64,000 nt of DNA, from the NCBI GenBank assembly GCA_036560485.1, contig DATBRC010000030.1:62001-126000 (forward strand). The letters are read 5' to 3'. Shown in pieces: positions 17,181 through 26,557 of this stretch; position 1 is the stretch's first letter; each line of letters opens with the position of its first letter. Position numbers and translations under genes: made by a program. The notes beneath the pieces are model-generated. The model saw nothing but the letters and a program-made list of their open reading frames with translations, was not told where the DNA came from and made no database searches. Origin of the DNA: DATBRC01 sp036560485. GTDB lineage: Bacteria > Pseudomonadota > Gammaproteobacteria > Burkholderiales > Burkholderiaceae_D.

Positions 17181-18070
17181 CGGCGTTACGGAGTTTTGAC
17201 GATTGGATGAAAACCGTCCAATCGGATGTGGAGCGCGCATTAAGCGCCTATCTGCCGGCCGACTCGCATGTGCCGGCACGTCTGCATGAGGCGATGCGTT
17301 ATGCAGTGCTGGATGGCGGCAAGCGCGTGCGGCCGCTGCTGGTATTTGCCGCAGGCGAATTGTTCAATGCCGAGGTGGAAAGCTTGTCTCGCGCAGCGGC
17401 GGCGGTGGAAATGATTCATGCATATTCGTTAGTGCATGATGACATGCCTTGCATGGATGATGATGCGTTGCGACGCGGTAAACCGACGGTGCATGTGCAG
17501 TACGACGAAGCGACTGCATTATTGGTTGGTGACGCATTGCAGTCGCAAGCATTCATCATATTGTCGGAAGGCAGTGACGATACGGATCGCAAGTTGGCCA
17601 AGGTGCGTTTGCTCGCGCAAGCGTCCGGCTCGGTCGGCATGTGCGGTGGACAAGCAATTGATTTGGGCAGTGTCGGCATGACCTTGTCGTTAGCGGAATT
17701 GGAGCAGATGCATCGCCTAAAGACCGGTGCGTTGCTGCGCGCATCGGTACTGCTTGGTGCGCTCAGCGGCAAATTGTTGTCAGACTCGGAAATGGTGGCA
17801 CTGGATACCTATTCCAGCGCAATCGGCTTGGCATTTCAAGTGGTCGATGATGTGCTGGATGCGACAGCGGATTCTGCAACGCTTGGCAAAACGGCAGGTA
17901 AAGATGCAGCAGATAACAAGCCGACGTATGTATCGATTCTGGGCTTGGAGCAGTCACAAGCATTGGCTGAAAAATTGTGCAAGGACGCACATCAGGCAGT
18001 GATGCAATTTGGAGATAAGGCGCGGCGCCTTCGCGAACTCGCGGATTTGATTGTGCACAGGAAGGCATAA
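17177..18070 (+). CDS. ispA: Polyprenyl (geranyl/farnesyl diphosphate) synthase
   Basis: 297 residues. Trans-isoprenyl synthase with the first aspartate-rich motif DDMPCMDDDALRRG (about residues 90-103) and the second FQVVDDVLDAT (about 220-230), which bind Mg2+-diphosphate. It condenses IPP with DMAPP and GPP to give farnesyl diphosphate for quinones, undecaprenyl phosphate and other isoprenoids. It overlaps xseB by four bases and is two bases before dxs, so the three genes form one operon. Confidence 0.95.
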   Translation: MTALRSFDDWMKTVQSDVERALSAYLPADSHVPARLHEAMRYAVLDGGKRVRPLLVFAAGELFNAEVESLSRAAAAVEMIHAYSLVHDDMPCMDDDALRRGKPTVHVQYDEATALLVGDALQSQAFIILSEGSDDTDRKLAKVRLLAQASGSVGMCGGQAIDLGSVGMTLSLAELEQMHRLKTGALLRASVLLGALSGKLLSDSEMVALDTYSSAIGLAFQVVDDVLDATADSATLGKTAGKDAADNKPTYVSILGLEQSQALAEKLCKDAHQAVMQFGDKARRLRELADLIVHRKA

Positions 18071-18072
18071 CG

Positions 18073-19938
18073 ATGGAATTGTTAAAGACGATTAATGACC
18101 CGGCAGACTTGCGGCTTGTGCCACGTGCACAGTTAGGGCAATTGGCGGATGAGTTGCGTGCATATGTGCTTGACTCTGTTTCCAAGACGGGCGGCCATTT
18201 ATCATCCAATCTTGGCACGGTCGAACTGACTATCGCTTTACACTACGTATTCAACACGCCGGAAGACCGTATCGTCTGGGATGTCGGCCATCAAACCTAT
18301 CCGCATAAAATTCTGACTGGTCGGCGCGATCGAATGCATACATTGCGTCAGTTGAATGGCATCTCAGGATTCCCGCGCCGTGATGAAAGCGAATACGACA
18401 CGTTCGGCACTGCGCATTCTTCCACATCGATTTCTGCTGCATTGGGCATGGCGCTGGCTGCCAAGACAAAAGGTGAGCATCGGCATTCGATCGCAGTGAT
18501 CGGCGATGGCGCAATGACTGCAGGCATGGCGTTTGAGGCATTGAACAATGCAGGCGTTCACCATGACATCAATTTGCTGGTGATTTTGAACGACAACGAC
18601 ATGTCGATTTCGCCGCCGGTCGGTGCGCTCAATCGTTATTTCGCACGATTGATGTCGGGTAAATTTTATGCAGCGGCCAGAAATGTCGGCAAGTCGATGT
18701 TGCCTGCGCCGATGCTTGAAATTGCAAGAAAGCTTGAAGAACACGCGAAAGGCATGATCGTGCCGGCCACGATGTTTGAAGAATTCGGCTTCAACTATAT
18801 CGGCCCGATCGATGGTCACGATCTGGAGTCATTGGTGCCGACTCTGCAAAATCTGAAAGAATTGAAAGGCCCGCAATTCCTGCACGTGGTCACCAAAAAA
18901 GGCCAGGGCTACAAATTGGCAGAGGCTGATCCGGTTTTGTATCACGGCCCCGGCAAGTTCAATCCCGCCGAAGGAATCAAGCCTGCAGCCGCCGGTAAAA
19001 AAACCTATACACAAGTGTTCGGCGATTGGTTGTGCGACATGGCAGCACAAGATACGCGCTTGATTGGTATTACGCCTGCAATGCGTGAAGGTTCCGGTAT
19101 GGTGGAGTTCGAGCAGCGCTTTCCTGATCGTTATCACGATGTCGGCATTGCAGAACAACATGCGGTCACATTTGCAGCTGGGATGGCGTGCGAGGGCTTG
19201 AAACCAGTCGTTGCTATTTACTCTACATTTTTGCAGCGCGGTTACGATCAATTGATTCATGACGTGGCGCTGCAAAATCTCGATGTGACCTTTGCGTTGG
19301 ACCGCGCCGGGTTAGTGGGCGCTGACGGCGCTACCCATGCCGGCAACTATGACATCGCCTATTTGCGCTGCATTCCGAATATGGTGGTGATGGCAGCGTC
19401 CGACGAAAATGAGTGCCGCCAGATGCTCTCGACCGGTTTCCAATATAATGGCCCTGCGGCAGTACGCTATCCGCGTGGCGCCGGTATCGGTGCGGTGGTC
19501 GAAAAGCCATTGACCACGATTCCGATCGGTAAAGGCGAGCTCAAACGCGAAGGCAAAGAAATTGCTATCCTGGCGTTTGGCACGATGGTGGCGCCAAGTT
19601 TGGCAGCTGCAAATGAGTTAAATGCGACGGTAGCCAATATGCGTTTTATCAAGCCCTTGGATATCGAATTGGTAAAACAGTTAGCGCTGACTCACGATGC
19701 ATTGGTTACGGTGGAAGAAGGTGCAATCATGGGCGGTGCAGGTGCTGCAGTGGCAGAAGCCTTGGCCGCAGCAGGTATCGTCAAGCCGCTCTTGAATTTG
19801 GGCTTGCCGGACAGATTTATTGATCATGGCGATGTGCCACATTTACTCGCCCAATGTGGTCTCGATGCAAAAGGCATTGCTGCATCGATCAAACAACGAT
19901 TTGGTAAAGGTGAACCTCGCTTGGTCGTCAATAATTAA
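18073..19938 (+). CDS. dxs: 1-deoxy-D-xylulose-5-phosphate synthase
   Basis: 621 residues. Condenses pyruvate and glyceraldehyde 3-phosphate in the first step of the non-mevalonate isoprenoid pathway. The thiamine-diphosphate binding stretch GDGAMTAGMAFEALNNAG ... NDNDMSI is at about residues 145-180. The transketolase pyrimidine-binding domain (DVGIAEQHAVTFAAGMA, about 360) contains the catalytic Glu. The C-terminal transketolase domain starts near 490. Coupled to ispA. A palindromic repeat begins at the base after its stop codon. Confidence 0.97.
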   Translation: MELLKTINDPADLRLVPRAQLGQLADELRAYVLDSVSKTGGHLSSNLGTVELTIALHYVFNTPEDRIVWDVGHQTYPHKILTGRRDRMHTLRQLNGISGFPRRDESEYDTFGTAHSSTSISAALGMALAAKTKGEHRHSIAVIGDGAMTAGMAFEALNNAGVHHDINLLVILNDNDMSISPPVGALNRYFARLMSGKFYAAARNVGKSMLPAPMLEIARKLEEHAKGMIVPATMFEEFGFNYIGPIDGHDLESLVPTLQNLKELKGPQFLHVVTKKGQGYKLAEADPVLYHGPGKFNPAEGIKPAAAGKKTYTQVFGDWLCDMAAQDTRLIGITPAMREGSGMVEFEQRFPDRYHDVGIAEQHAVTFAAGMACEGLKPVVAIYSTFLQRGYDQLIHDVALQNLDVTFALDRAGLVGADGATHAGNYDIAYLRCIPNMVVMAASDENECRQMLSTGFQYNGPAAVRYPRGAGIGAVVEKPLTTIPIGKGELKREGKEIAILAFGTMVAPSLAAANELNATVANMRFIKPLDIELVKQLALTHDALVTVEEGAIMGGAGAAVAEALAAAGIVKPLLNLGLPDRFIDHGDVPHLLAQCGLDAKGIAASIKQRFGKGEPRLVVNN

Positions 19939-20039
19939 GAGCGTTTAACAAAATGCGGTTGGCAGCGTTGCTTCTCCTTGCCGTACACTTGTACTGTCTG
20001 CGTCGGCGCGCCTTGCCAGACGCATTTTGTTAAACGCTC
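19939..20039. repeat. Palindromic repeat, uninterrupted copy of the 3143-3330 element
   Basis: Arms 19939-19963 and 20015-20039 match in 23 of 25 positions. The inner sequence (GCGTTGCTTCTCCTTGCCGT ... CTGTCTGCG ... CGGCGCGCCTTGCC) matches the 3143-3330 copy but lacks its middle 87 bp or so. It starts directly after the dxs stop and could fold as a terminator. Confidence 0.85.
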
Positions 20040-20092
20040 TAAAATATTAAGAAACATTCACGCCGGGGCAAATTGGATATCCCGACAACTTT

Positions 20093-20911
20093 ATGGAAAA
20101 TGCGATGAACGCCCGCGACCTCAACATCAATACCATACCTGACGTACAGAGTACGCCCGATACGCGGCATCTGTCGATTCAGCGCGTCGGCGTCAAAGGC
20201 GTGCGTTATCCGATCACGATCAAAACCTCCACTGGCACGCAGCCAACCGTTGGCACCTGGAATATGTATGTGCATCTGCCGGAAGAGAAAAAAGGCACGC
20301 ACATGTCGCGTTTCATCGCTTTGCTGGAAGACAATCGCGCGCCGCTCGATGTCGCCAACTTTAGCGAATTGATGCACAAGATGGTCGCGTTGCTGGATGC
20401 GAATGCAGGTCGCATTGAAGTGTCATTCCCGTATTTCATCAACAAGACTGCACCGGTTTCCGGCGTTGAAAGCCTGATGGATTATGAAGTGGGCTTGACC
20501 GGTGAAATCAAACAAGGTGTGTTGGAAGTGACATTGAAAGTGTTGGTGCCAGTCACCAGCCTGTGCCCATGTTCGAAAAAAATCTCGGCCTACGGCGCAC
20601 ATAATCAGCGCTCGCACATCACGATCAATGCAGTATTGGGCGGCGATATTACTGTGGACGAATTGATCGCCAAGGTGGAAGAACAAGCATCGTGCGAGTT
20701 ATATGGTTTGCTGAAACGTCCGGATGAAAAATATGTGACTGAACGCGCTTATGACAATCCGAAGTTTGTTGAGGATCTGGTGCGTGATGTGGCCGGCATG
20801 CTGAATGCGGATAAAAATATTGCGGCTTATACGTTGGAAGCGGAGAATTTTGAGTCGATCCATAATCACTCAGCTTATGCACTGATTGAGTTTGATAAAC
20901 GGGTGAAGTAA
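20093..20911 (+). CDS. folE2: GTP cyclohydrolase FolE2 (type IB)
   Basis: 272 residues from 20093 or 268 from the in-frame ATG at 20105, which has a better-placed GGA. Belongs to the FolE2 family that converts GTP to 7,8-dihydroneopterin triphosphate for folate and modified-base synthesis and can work with metals other than zinc. The metal-ligand region VPVTSLCPCSKKISAYGAHN and QRSHITI (about 155-185) is intact. It is separated from dxs by a palindromic repeat and ends before a strong terminator shared with the convergent pilin gene. Confidence 0.94.
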   Translation: MENAMNARDLNINTIPDVQSTPDTRHLSIQRVGVKGVRYPITIKTSTGTQPTVGTWNMYVHLPEEKKGTHMSRFIALLEDNRAPLDVANFSELMHKMVALLDANAGRIEVSFPYFINKTAPVSGVESLMDYEVGLTGEIKQGVLEVTLKVLVPVTSLCPCSKKISAYGAHNQRSHITINAVLGGDITVDELIAKVEEQASCELYGLLKRPDEKYVTERAYDNPKFVEDLVRDVAGMLNADKNIAAYTLEAENFESIHNHSAYALIEFDKRVK

Positions 20912-20934
20912 CGCTTACGTTTTAAACGGACAGT

Positions 20935-20964
20935 AAAAAAGCGACGCACTGCGTCGCTTTTTTT
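20935..20964. terminator. Bidirectional Rho-independent terminator
   Basis: GCGACG / CGTCGC stem with loop CACTG, flanked by A6 on the left and T7 on the right, between convergent folE2 and the pilin gene. Confidence 0.9.
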
Positions 20965-20978
20965 GCGCGCTCAATGTT

Positions 20979-21485
20979 CTATTTCTTCTTGCCATGACAT
21001 ATAGACGGCAAGTAAGCCTGACCAACTGAAGTTTTATCCATGCCCTTAGCAGTCATTTTGTCCGGTGCTTCGGCTCCGGCGCAAACCCAGGCAACCGGCA
21101 CAATCGGCGCATCTTCAACCACGGCAGGCCGTAAGCTGAGTATCTTGCCTTTCAGTACGCCGCTGGCGTGATTGCCGAATGTAATATGGATTGCACCGTC
21201 CTGCACAGCGACACTGCTCACATAGTTATTAACGATCTTATCGGAAGCAGGTAACCCCGCGGCTGTATTATCGGATGGAAAAGTTTGATTGGCTTGCCAT
21301 GACAGTGCAATCGGTTTTTTTGCAATATCAGCCAGCGGCATCGCATTTTCCACCTGTGCTCTTGCCATTTTGGTCAGATAGGATGGAATCGCAATCGCAG
21401 CAAGTATGGCGATGATTGCAATCACAGCCATCATTTCAATGAGCGTAAAACCGGAGTGCTTACCGGAGTGCTTATTCGTAGTCAT
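20979..21485 (-). CDS. Type IV pilin
   Basis: 168 residues from the ATG at 21485 (MTTNKHSGKHSG); the frame extends upstream but without coding character. The prepilin leader of 12 residues ends in Gly before FTLIEMMAVIAIIAILAAIAIP, the class III signal cut and N-methylated by PilD, with Glu5 present. The globular domain ends in two cysteines (WVCAG and SICHG), likely the D-region disulfide loop of PilA-like pilins. The leader contains a tandem KHSG duplication encoded by two identical 12-bp units. Whether it is the major or a minor pilin cannot be told. pilT and pilU occur 10 kb away. Confidence 0.92.
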   Translation of the reverse strand: MTTNKHSGKHSGFTLIEMMAVIAIIAILAAIAIPSYLTKMARAQVENAMPLADIAKKPIALSWQANQTFPSDNTAAGLPASDKIVNNYVSSVAVQDGAIHITFGNHASGVLKGKILSLRPAVVEDAPIVPVAWVCAGAEAPDKMTAKGMDKTSVGQAYLPSICHGKKK

Positions 21486-21570
21486 CGCATTGTTATTGGT
21501 GATGTATTGAATTGTGTCTTTAAAAACGAGCACACATCCTTTTTACATAATTCAATTTTTGCTTGCAAGG

Positions 21571-22128
21571 TCATAACGCGCGATTGCGATCCTTTTCCCA
21601 CAACACATCCGACCCGCCCGCAAAGCGATTCAATACGCGCGACAAAACAAACAATAAATCCGACAGCCGATTCACATAATGCCGCGGGTTGTCGTTGATT
21701 TTTTCGGCTTTGCCAAGGCCAACAATGCTGCGTTCTGCGCGCCGGCAAACAGTGCGGCATACATGTGCAACAGATGCGGCATGCGACCCGCCCGGTAAAA
21801 TAAAATCTTTCAGTGGCGGCAAATCAGCATTGTATTTTGCGAGCAAGGCATCCAGGCGCGCCACCTGTTCTTGGGTAATCATTTTATATCCGGGGATACA
21901 TAATTCGCCGCCGAGATCGAACAGGTCATGTTGGATCGAAATCAATTCTTCTCTTAATGCTTCCGGCAATTCTTCACACAGCAACACGCCGATATGTGAA
22001 TTGAGTTCATCGACATCGCCGATCGCATGGATGCGCAAACTGTCTTTTTCGGTGCGGCTGCCATTACCCAGACCGGTAGTGCCATTGTCGCCGGTGCGTG
22101 TCGCGATTTTTGAAAGTCGATTGCCCAT
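21571..22128 (-). CDS. ATP:cob(I)alamin adenosyltransferase, PduO type
   Basis: 185 residues. Transfers the 5'-deoxyadenosyl group of ATP to cob(I)alamin to form coenzyme B12. The family signatures are the N-terminal RTGDNGTTGLGNG (about 11-23), which binds ATP, and the C-terminal NRLSDLLFVLSRVLN (about 152-166). Divergent from glcD across about 180 bp. No B12-dependent enzyme lies nearby. Confidence 0.94.
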   Translation of the reverse strand: MGNRLSKIATRTGDNGTTGLGNGSRTEKDSLRIHAIGDVDELNSHIGVLLCEELPEALREELISIQHDLFDLGGELCIPGYKMITQEQVARLDALLAKYNADLPPLKDFILPGGSHAASVAHVCRTVCRRAERSIVGLGKAEKINDNPRHYVNRLSDLLFVLSRVLNRFAGGSDVLWEKDRNRAL

Positions 22129-22228
22129 GGTAGTTGGAGGATAATGATGAAGGGTTAACAGTATCGCAAAAATGGCACCTTGGTAATGAATTTGCCATTG
22201 TGGGATACTTTATGGGTTGTAAGGATGT

Positions 22229-22247
22229 TTTACTGCAAAGTAGTAAA
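22229..22247. promoter_or_regulatory. Inverted repeat in the glcD upstream region
   Basis: TTTACT (22229-22234) and AGTAAA (22242-22247) with a 7-bp spacer, about 65 bp before glcD and 100 bp from the divergent adenosyltransferase start. It could be an operator, for example for a GntR- or LysR-type regulator; no regulator gene is adjacent. Confidence 0.25.
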
Positions 22248-22310
22248 CATGATTGCCGGATTCATTATATCCAATCGGCACTCGTTTTCTGCCATCAAGA
22301 CGAAATGATC

Positions 22311-23798
22311 ATGAATGCATCGCCAGCATCAAACATGAATAGCGACAGGCAACATCAAGTTGTCGCAGCATTGCATGCAGTGCTGCCTGCACATTGCGTG
22401 TTGGTCAACGAAGAAGATACGCGCCCATATGAATGTGATGGCTTGGCAGCCTATCGTCAATTACCGATGGTGGTGGTGCTGCCGGAAACCGAAGCGCAAG
22501 TGGTTGCGGTTTTAAAAATCTGCCGCAGTCATGATGTGCCGATAGTGCCGCGCGGCGCCGGAACGGGCTTGTCCGGCGGTGCGATGCCTATCGCGCATGG
22601 TGTGGTGCTGTCGACAGCCAAGCTCAATAAAATTGTCAAAGTCGATGCATTGGCGCGTACAGCTGTCGTGCAGCCCGGCGTGCGCAATCTTGCGATTTCC
22701 GAAGCAGTTGCGCCGCATGGGTTGTATTACGCTCCCGATCCGTCATCGCAAATTGCCTGCACCATTGGCGGCAATGTGGCGGAAAATTCCGGCGGCGTGC
22801 ATTGCCTGAAATACGGCCTGACTGTGCATAACGTGATGCGCGTGCGGATGGTCACCAGCGACGGCGATGTGGTCGAATTGGGCAGTGAAGCGCTCGATGC
22901 GCCGGGGCTCGATTTGCTGGCAGTGTTTATTGGATCCGAAGGCATGCTTGGCATCGTGACCGAAGTGACCGTTAAACTGGTGCCAAAGCCGCAGACGGCG
23001 CGTGTGATTCTCGCTTCATTCGATGATGTGGTGAAAGGTGGCAATGCAGTCGCTAACGTGATTGCGGCGGGCATCATTCCCGCTGGTTTGGAAATGATGG
23101 ACAAGATGAGCACACGCGTAGTTGAACAATTCGTGCATGCTGGATATGACACGGATGCCGAAGCGATTTTGCTGTGTGAATCGGATGGCACGGCAGAAGA
23201 GGTGGAAGAGGAAATCGAACGCATGACGACCATTCTCAATGCAAGTGGCGCAACCAAAATCGCCGTATCGCAATCAGAAGCGGAGCGCCTGAAATTCTGG
23301 TCAGGCCGAAAAAATTCCTTTCCCGCGGTTGGACGCATTTCACCTGATTACTATTGCATGGACGGCACCATTCCACGCAAGCGTTTGGGCGATGTGTTGA
23401 TCCGTATCGCGCAGATGGAAACGGAATTCGGCTTGCGTTGTGCCAATGTGTTTCATGCGGGAGACGGCAACCTGCATCCGCTGATCATGTTTGATGCCAA
23501 TAGTGCAGATGAATTTCATCGCGCCGAATTATTCGGCGCGGCGATCCTGGAATTGTGTGTCGAAGTCGGCGGCACCATCACCGGTGAGCACGGTGTCGGC
23601 ATCGAAAAAATCAATTCGATGTGCGTACAGTTTTCTCCTGAAGAGCGGGATGCATTCTTTGCAGTCAAGCGCGCATTTGACCCAGCATTTATCTTGAATC
23701 CGGATAAGGCAATTCCAACCTTGCATCGCTGTGCCGAATACGGAAAGATGCATGTGCATCGTGGCCAATTGCCATTCGCAAATCTCCCAAGATTTTGA
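22311..23798 (+). CDS. glcD: Glycolate oxidase subunit GlcD (FAD-binding)
   Basis: 495 residues from the ATG at 22311; the frame is open back to 22134 but that part lacks family similarity, and 22305 is an alternative start. FAD-linked oxidase: the VAO-type FAD domain (PIVPRGAGTGLSGGAMPIAHG, in two pieces, about 80-100) and the C-terminal domain ending in GEHGVGIEK are typical of GlcD and D-lactate dehydrogenases. With GlcE and GlcF it oxidises glycolate to glyoxylate and passes electrons to the quinone pool. Overlaps the glcE frame; the three subunit genes follow in order. Confidence 0.93.
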   Translation: MNASPASNMNSDRQHQVVAALHAVLPAHCVLVNEEDTRPYECDGLAAYRQLPMVVVLPETEAQVVAVLKICRSHDVPIVPRGAGTGLSGGAMPIAHGVVLSTAKLNKIVKVDALARTAVVQPGVRNLAISEAVAPHGLYYAPDPSSQIACTIGGNVAENSGGVHCLKYGLTVHNVMRVRMVTSDGDVVELGSEALDAPGLDLLAVFIGSEGMLGIVTEVTVKLVPKPQTARVILASFDDVVKGGNAVANVIAAGIIPAGLEMMDKMSTRVVEQFVHAGYDTDAEAILLCESDGTAEEVEEEIERMTTILNASGATKIAVSQSEAERLKFWSGRKNSFPAVGRISPDYYCMDGTIPRKRLGDVLIRIAQMETEFGLRCANVFHAGDGNLHPLIMFDANSADEFHRAELFGAAILELCVEVGGTITGEHGVGIEKINSMCVQFSPEERDAFFAVKRAFDPAFILNPDKAIPTLHRCAEYGKMHVHRGQLPFANLPRF

Positions 23799-23806
23799 AA
23801 GAAGAA

Positions 23807-24868
23807 ATGGATCGCGTACTTCAACAACTGAAAGAACGTATTGTTAGTGCGACTGTGAATAAAACCGCGCTGCAATTGCGTGGTGGCGGCACCAAGGATT
23901 GGTACGGTCAACAACCAACTGGCGAGATACTCGATACGCGTGCTTATAGCGGCATCATTGACTACGACCCAACCGAACTGGTCATCACTGCGCGTTGTGG
24001 CACATCGCTGGCTGAAATCGAAAATGCGTTGAATGAACACAATCAAATGCTGGCATTTGAGCCGCCGCATTATGGTTCAACAGCCACCATCGGCGGCGTG
24101 GTAGCAAGCGGATTATCAGGCCCGCGACGCAGCGCAGTCGGCGCAGTGCGCGATTTCATGCTGGGTGCGGTGCTGATGAATGGCAAAGGCGACGTATTGC
24201 ACTTCGGCGGGCAAGTGATGAAGAATGTCGCAGGTTACGATGTGTCGCGTCTGCTAGCGGGTTCGCTTGGCACATTGGGTTTGATTCTGGAAGTGTCGCT
24301 GAAAGTCTTGCCGAAGCCATTCGTCCAAAGCACGCGTTGCTTCGAGATGAATCAAGCCGATGCGATTCACCATTTGAATGCATGGGGTGGGCAACCGTTG
24401 CCGATTTCAGCCAGTGCGTGGATCGACGGCGTATTGTCGGTGCGCTTGTCAGGTGCGCAAGCGGCAATCAACGCAGCGGAGCAAAAAATGGGTGGCATTG
24501 TGCTGCCAAATGCTGACATATTCTGGCAAACGATACGAGAGCAGACGCATGATTTTTTCAATGGCAACGAGGCATCGCTGTGGCGGCTTTCGATGCCTTC
24601 TGTTGCTTCGGTGAACGCAATGCCAGGTTTGCAATTGCTTGAATGGGGTGGCGCACAGCGCTGGCTGAAAACAGATGCCGATGAATTGAGCATCCGTACC
24701 ATAGTGGAAAAAGTTGGCGGCCATGCGACGCTGTTCAAAGGCGGTGATAAAAGTGTTGGCGTGTTTCAGCCGCTGTCACCGGTGATCGCTACCATTCACC
24801 GCAAGCTCAAGGCTTCATTCGATCCTGCCGGGATTTTCAACCCTGGGCGAATGTATTTGGATTTTTAA
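23807..24868 (+). CDS. glcE: Glycolate oxidase subunit GlcE (FAD-binding)
   Basis: 353 residues from the ATG at 23807 (MDRVLQQLKERIVSATVNKT), preceded by AAGAAG; a TTG at 23795 overlapping the glcD stop is an alternative. Contains the FAD-binding PCMH domain with PPHYGSTATIGGVVASGLSG (about 85-105) and VMKNVAGYDVSRL. Shorter than GlcD, as usual, and lacking the full C-terminal domain. Forms the glycolate dehydrogenase complex with GlcD and GlcF. Separated from glcF by about 100 bp carrying an inverted repeat. Confidence 0.92.
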   Translation: MDRVLQQLKERIVSATVNKTALQLRGGGTKDWYGQQPTGEILDTRAYSGIIDYDPTELVITARCGTSLAEIENALNEHNQMLAFEPPHYGSTATIGGVVASGLSGPRRSAVGAVRDFMLGAVLMNGKGDVLHFGGQVMKNVAGYDVSRLLAGSLGTLGLILEVSLKVLPKPFVQSTRCFEMNQADAIHHLNAWGGQPLPISASAWIDGVLSVRLSGAQAAINAAEQKMGGIVLPNADIFWQTIREQTHDFFNGNEASLWRLSMPSVASVNAMPGLQLLEWGGAQRWLKTDADELSIRTIVEKVGGHATLFKGGDKSVGVFQPLSPVIATIHRKLKASFDPAGIFNPGRMYLDF

Positions 24869-24885
24869 TTTAAATAAGACCTTAT

Positions 24886-24952
24886 CCACGAAAGGTACGA
24901 AACTGTCTGTAAATGCCATTTTTGTTTTTTCGTGTTTTTCGTGCCTTTCGTG
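24886..24952. repeat. Inverted repeat of the CACGAAAGGTACGAAA type between glcE and glcF
   Basis: CCACGAAAGGTACGAAA at 24886-24902 pairs imperfectly with TTTCGTGCCTTTCGTG at 24937-24952. A related sequence occurs at 30338-30475. It would form a hairpin in the glcDEF message and might tune subunit expression. Confidence 0.7.
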
Positions 24953-24971
24953 AATAATTTTAAACATTACC

Positions 24972-26195
24972 ATGCAAACTAATTTGGCTGACTTCATCAA
25001 GAACACACGCGAAGGCGAAGAGGCTGATGCGATTTTGCGTACATGCGTGCATTGCGGATTTTGCACCGCGACTTGCCCGACTTATCAATTGCTGGGTGAC
25101 GAATTGGATGGACCGCGTGGCCGCATCTATTTGATCAAGCAGGTATTGGAAGGCAACGCAGCAACGGCCAAGACGCAGACTCATCTGGATCGTTGCCTCA
25201 CGTGCCGCAGTTGCGAAACCACTTGCCCATCCGGTGTGCAATACGGTCGCCTGGTCGATATCGGGCGCAAGGTCGTCGAACAGCAAGTGCCGCGCTCATT
25301 GTCGCAACGCTTGCTGCGTACCGCGTTGAAAGAGGCTTTGCCACGTAAATGGTTGTTTGCGCCGGCAATGAAGGCAGGGCAATTCATGCGGCCGTTGCTG
25401 CCGCAAGCACTCAAAAATAAAATACCCGAAAAGCAAAATGCAGGTGCATGGCCGACTGCACAACATGCGCGCAAGATGCTGTTGCTAGATGGTTGTGTAC
25501 AGCCTGCGATGGCACCTAATATCAACGCGGCCACAGCGCGTGTATTCAATGCGTTCGGTGTGCAATTGATTGTCGCGCCGAAGGCCGGTTGTTGTGGCGC
25601 GATCCGTTACCACTTGAATGATCAAGATGGCGGGTTGGATGATATGCGGCGTAATATCGATGCGTGGTGGCCATATGTGGAAGCCGGCGCAGAAGCGATT
25701 GTGATGACTGCATCCGGTTGCGGCGTGACAGTGAAAGAATACGGTCATCTGCTGGCGCATGATGCAGTCTATGCGGGCAAGGCGGAACGCATTTCAAACC
25801 TGACCAAAGACCTCAGTGAATTGCTGCCGGATTTTGAATCGGAATTGATCAAGTGCATTGGTGAAAAACTTAACAAGCGCGTTGTATATCATCCGCCCTG
25901 TACGCTGCAACATGGTCAGCAAATAAGTGGCAAGGTCGAAAGCGTGTTACGCGCAATCGGCGTGGATGTGCAATTGTGTACGGATAGTCATTTGTGCTGC
26001 GGTTCTGCCGGCACCTATTCCGTACTGCAAAGCGAATTGGCAATGCAACTGCGCGATAACAAATTGGCGAATCTGGCAGCGACCGATGCCGAGATGATAG
26101 TGTCGGCCAATATCGGATGTCTGACGCATTTACAATCGGGAACGGAGACGCCCGTCAAACATTGGATTGAATTGGTTGATGCAGCATTAAGTTGA
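24972..26195 (+). CDS. glcF: Glycolate oxidase iron-sulfur subunit GlcF
   Basis: 407 residues. Two [4Fe-4S] motifs near the N-terminus: CVHCGFCTATCP (about 24-35) and CLTCRSCETTCP (about 75-86). Two CCG domains follow, represented by KAGCCGAIRYH and SHLCCGSAGTYS, the heterodisulfide-reductase-like cysteine motifs. Accepts electrons from the GlcD/GlcE flavins and links them to membrane quinones. No glcC regulator, glcG or malate synthase gene is adjacent in this window. Confidence 0.95.
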   Translation: MQTNLADFIKNTREGEEADAILRTCVHCGFCTATCPTYQLLGDELDGPRGRIYLIKQVLEGNAATAKTQTHLDRCLTCRSCETTCPSGVQYGRLVDIGRKVVEQQVPRSLSQRLLRTALKEALPRKWLFAPAMKAGQFMRPLLPQALKNKIPEKQNAGAWPTAQHARKMLLLDGCVQPAMAPNINAATARVFNAFGVQLIVAPKAGCCGAIRYHLNDQDGGLDDMRRNIDAWWPYVEAGAEAIVMTASGCGVTVKEYGHLLAHDAVYAGKAERISNLTKDLSELLPDFESELIKCIGEKLNKRVVYHPPCTLQHGQQISGKVESVLRAIGVDVQLCTDSHLCCGSAGTYSVLQSELAMQLRDNKLANLAATDAEMIVSANIGCLTHLQSGTETPVKHWIELVDAALS

Positions 26196-26226
26196 TTAGC
26201 GCAGATAGTAAGTTCAAGCAGTAAGC

Positions 26227-26448
26227 TTAGCCAGATATTTTGATTACCGTTACTCTGTCGATGAAAAATTCCCCATCAATACATTTTCTAAATGGTACGC
26301 CAAACATTTTAAAACCAGGACCGCCGTTCTTGACCCAGGTCTGTGCAAGGCGGTCAAATTCTGCAGTTGTCAGACGCAGCATCGCTGATGTGATGACGAA
26401 TTTCGCCCCTTCTTTTTGCTTGTTCACGATATCTTCCAGTTTGGTCAT
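26227..26448 (-). CDS. Small hypothetical protein
   Basis: 73 residues (MTKLEDIVNKQKEGAKFVIT...). A good ribosome-binding site, AAGGA, stands six bases before the ATG, which argues that the gene is real. It is convergent with glcF and divergent from the DUF2863 gene. The sequence is soluble, with a central Gly-rich GGPGFKMFGVPF; no family was recognised. Confidence 0.65.
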   Translation of the reverse strand: MTKLEDIVNKQKEGAKFVITSAMLRLTTAEFDRLAQTWVKNGGPGFKMFGVPFRKCIDGEFFIDRVTVIKISG

Positions 26449-26557
26449 TCGGTTTCCTTCAATTGTAAATTCAGCGTTATGATAGCCTGCCTTTTGGCGT
26501 CATTGGGCTACAAATCCATTCGCCAGTTTGATCAGAGCCTCCAATCGAAAAATTGCC

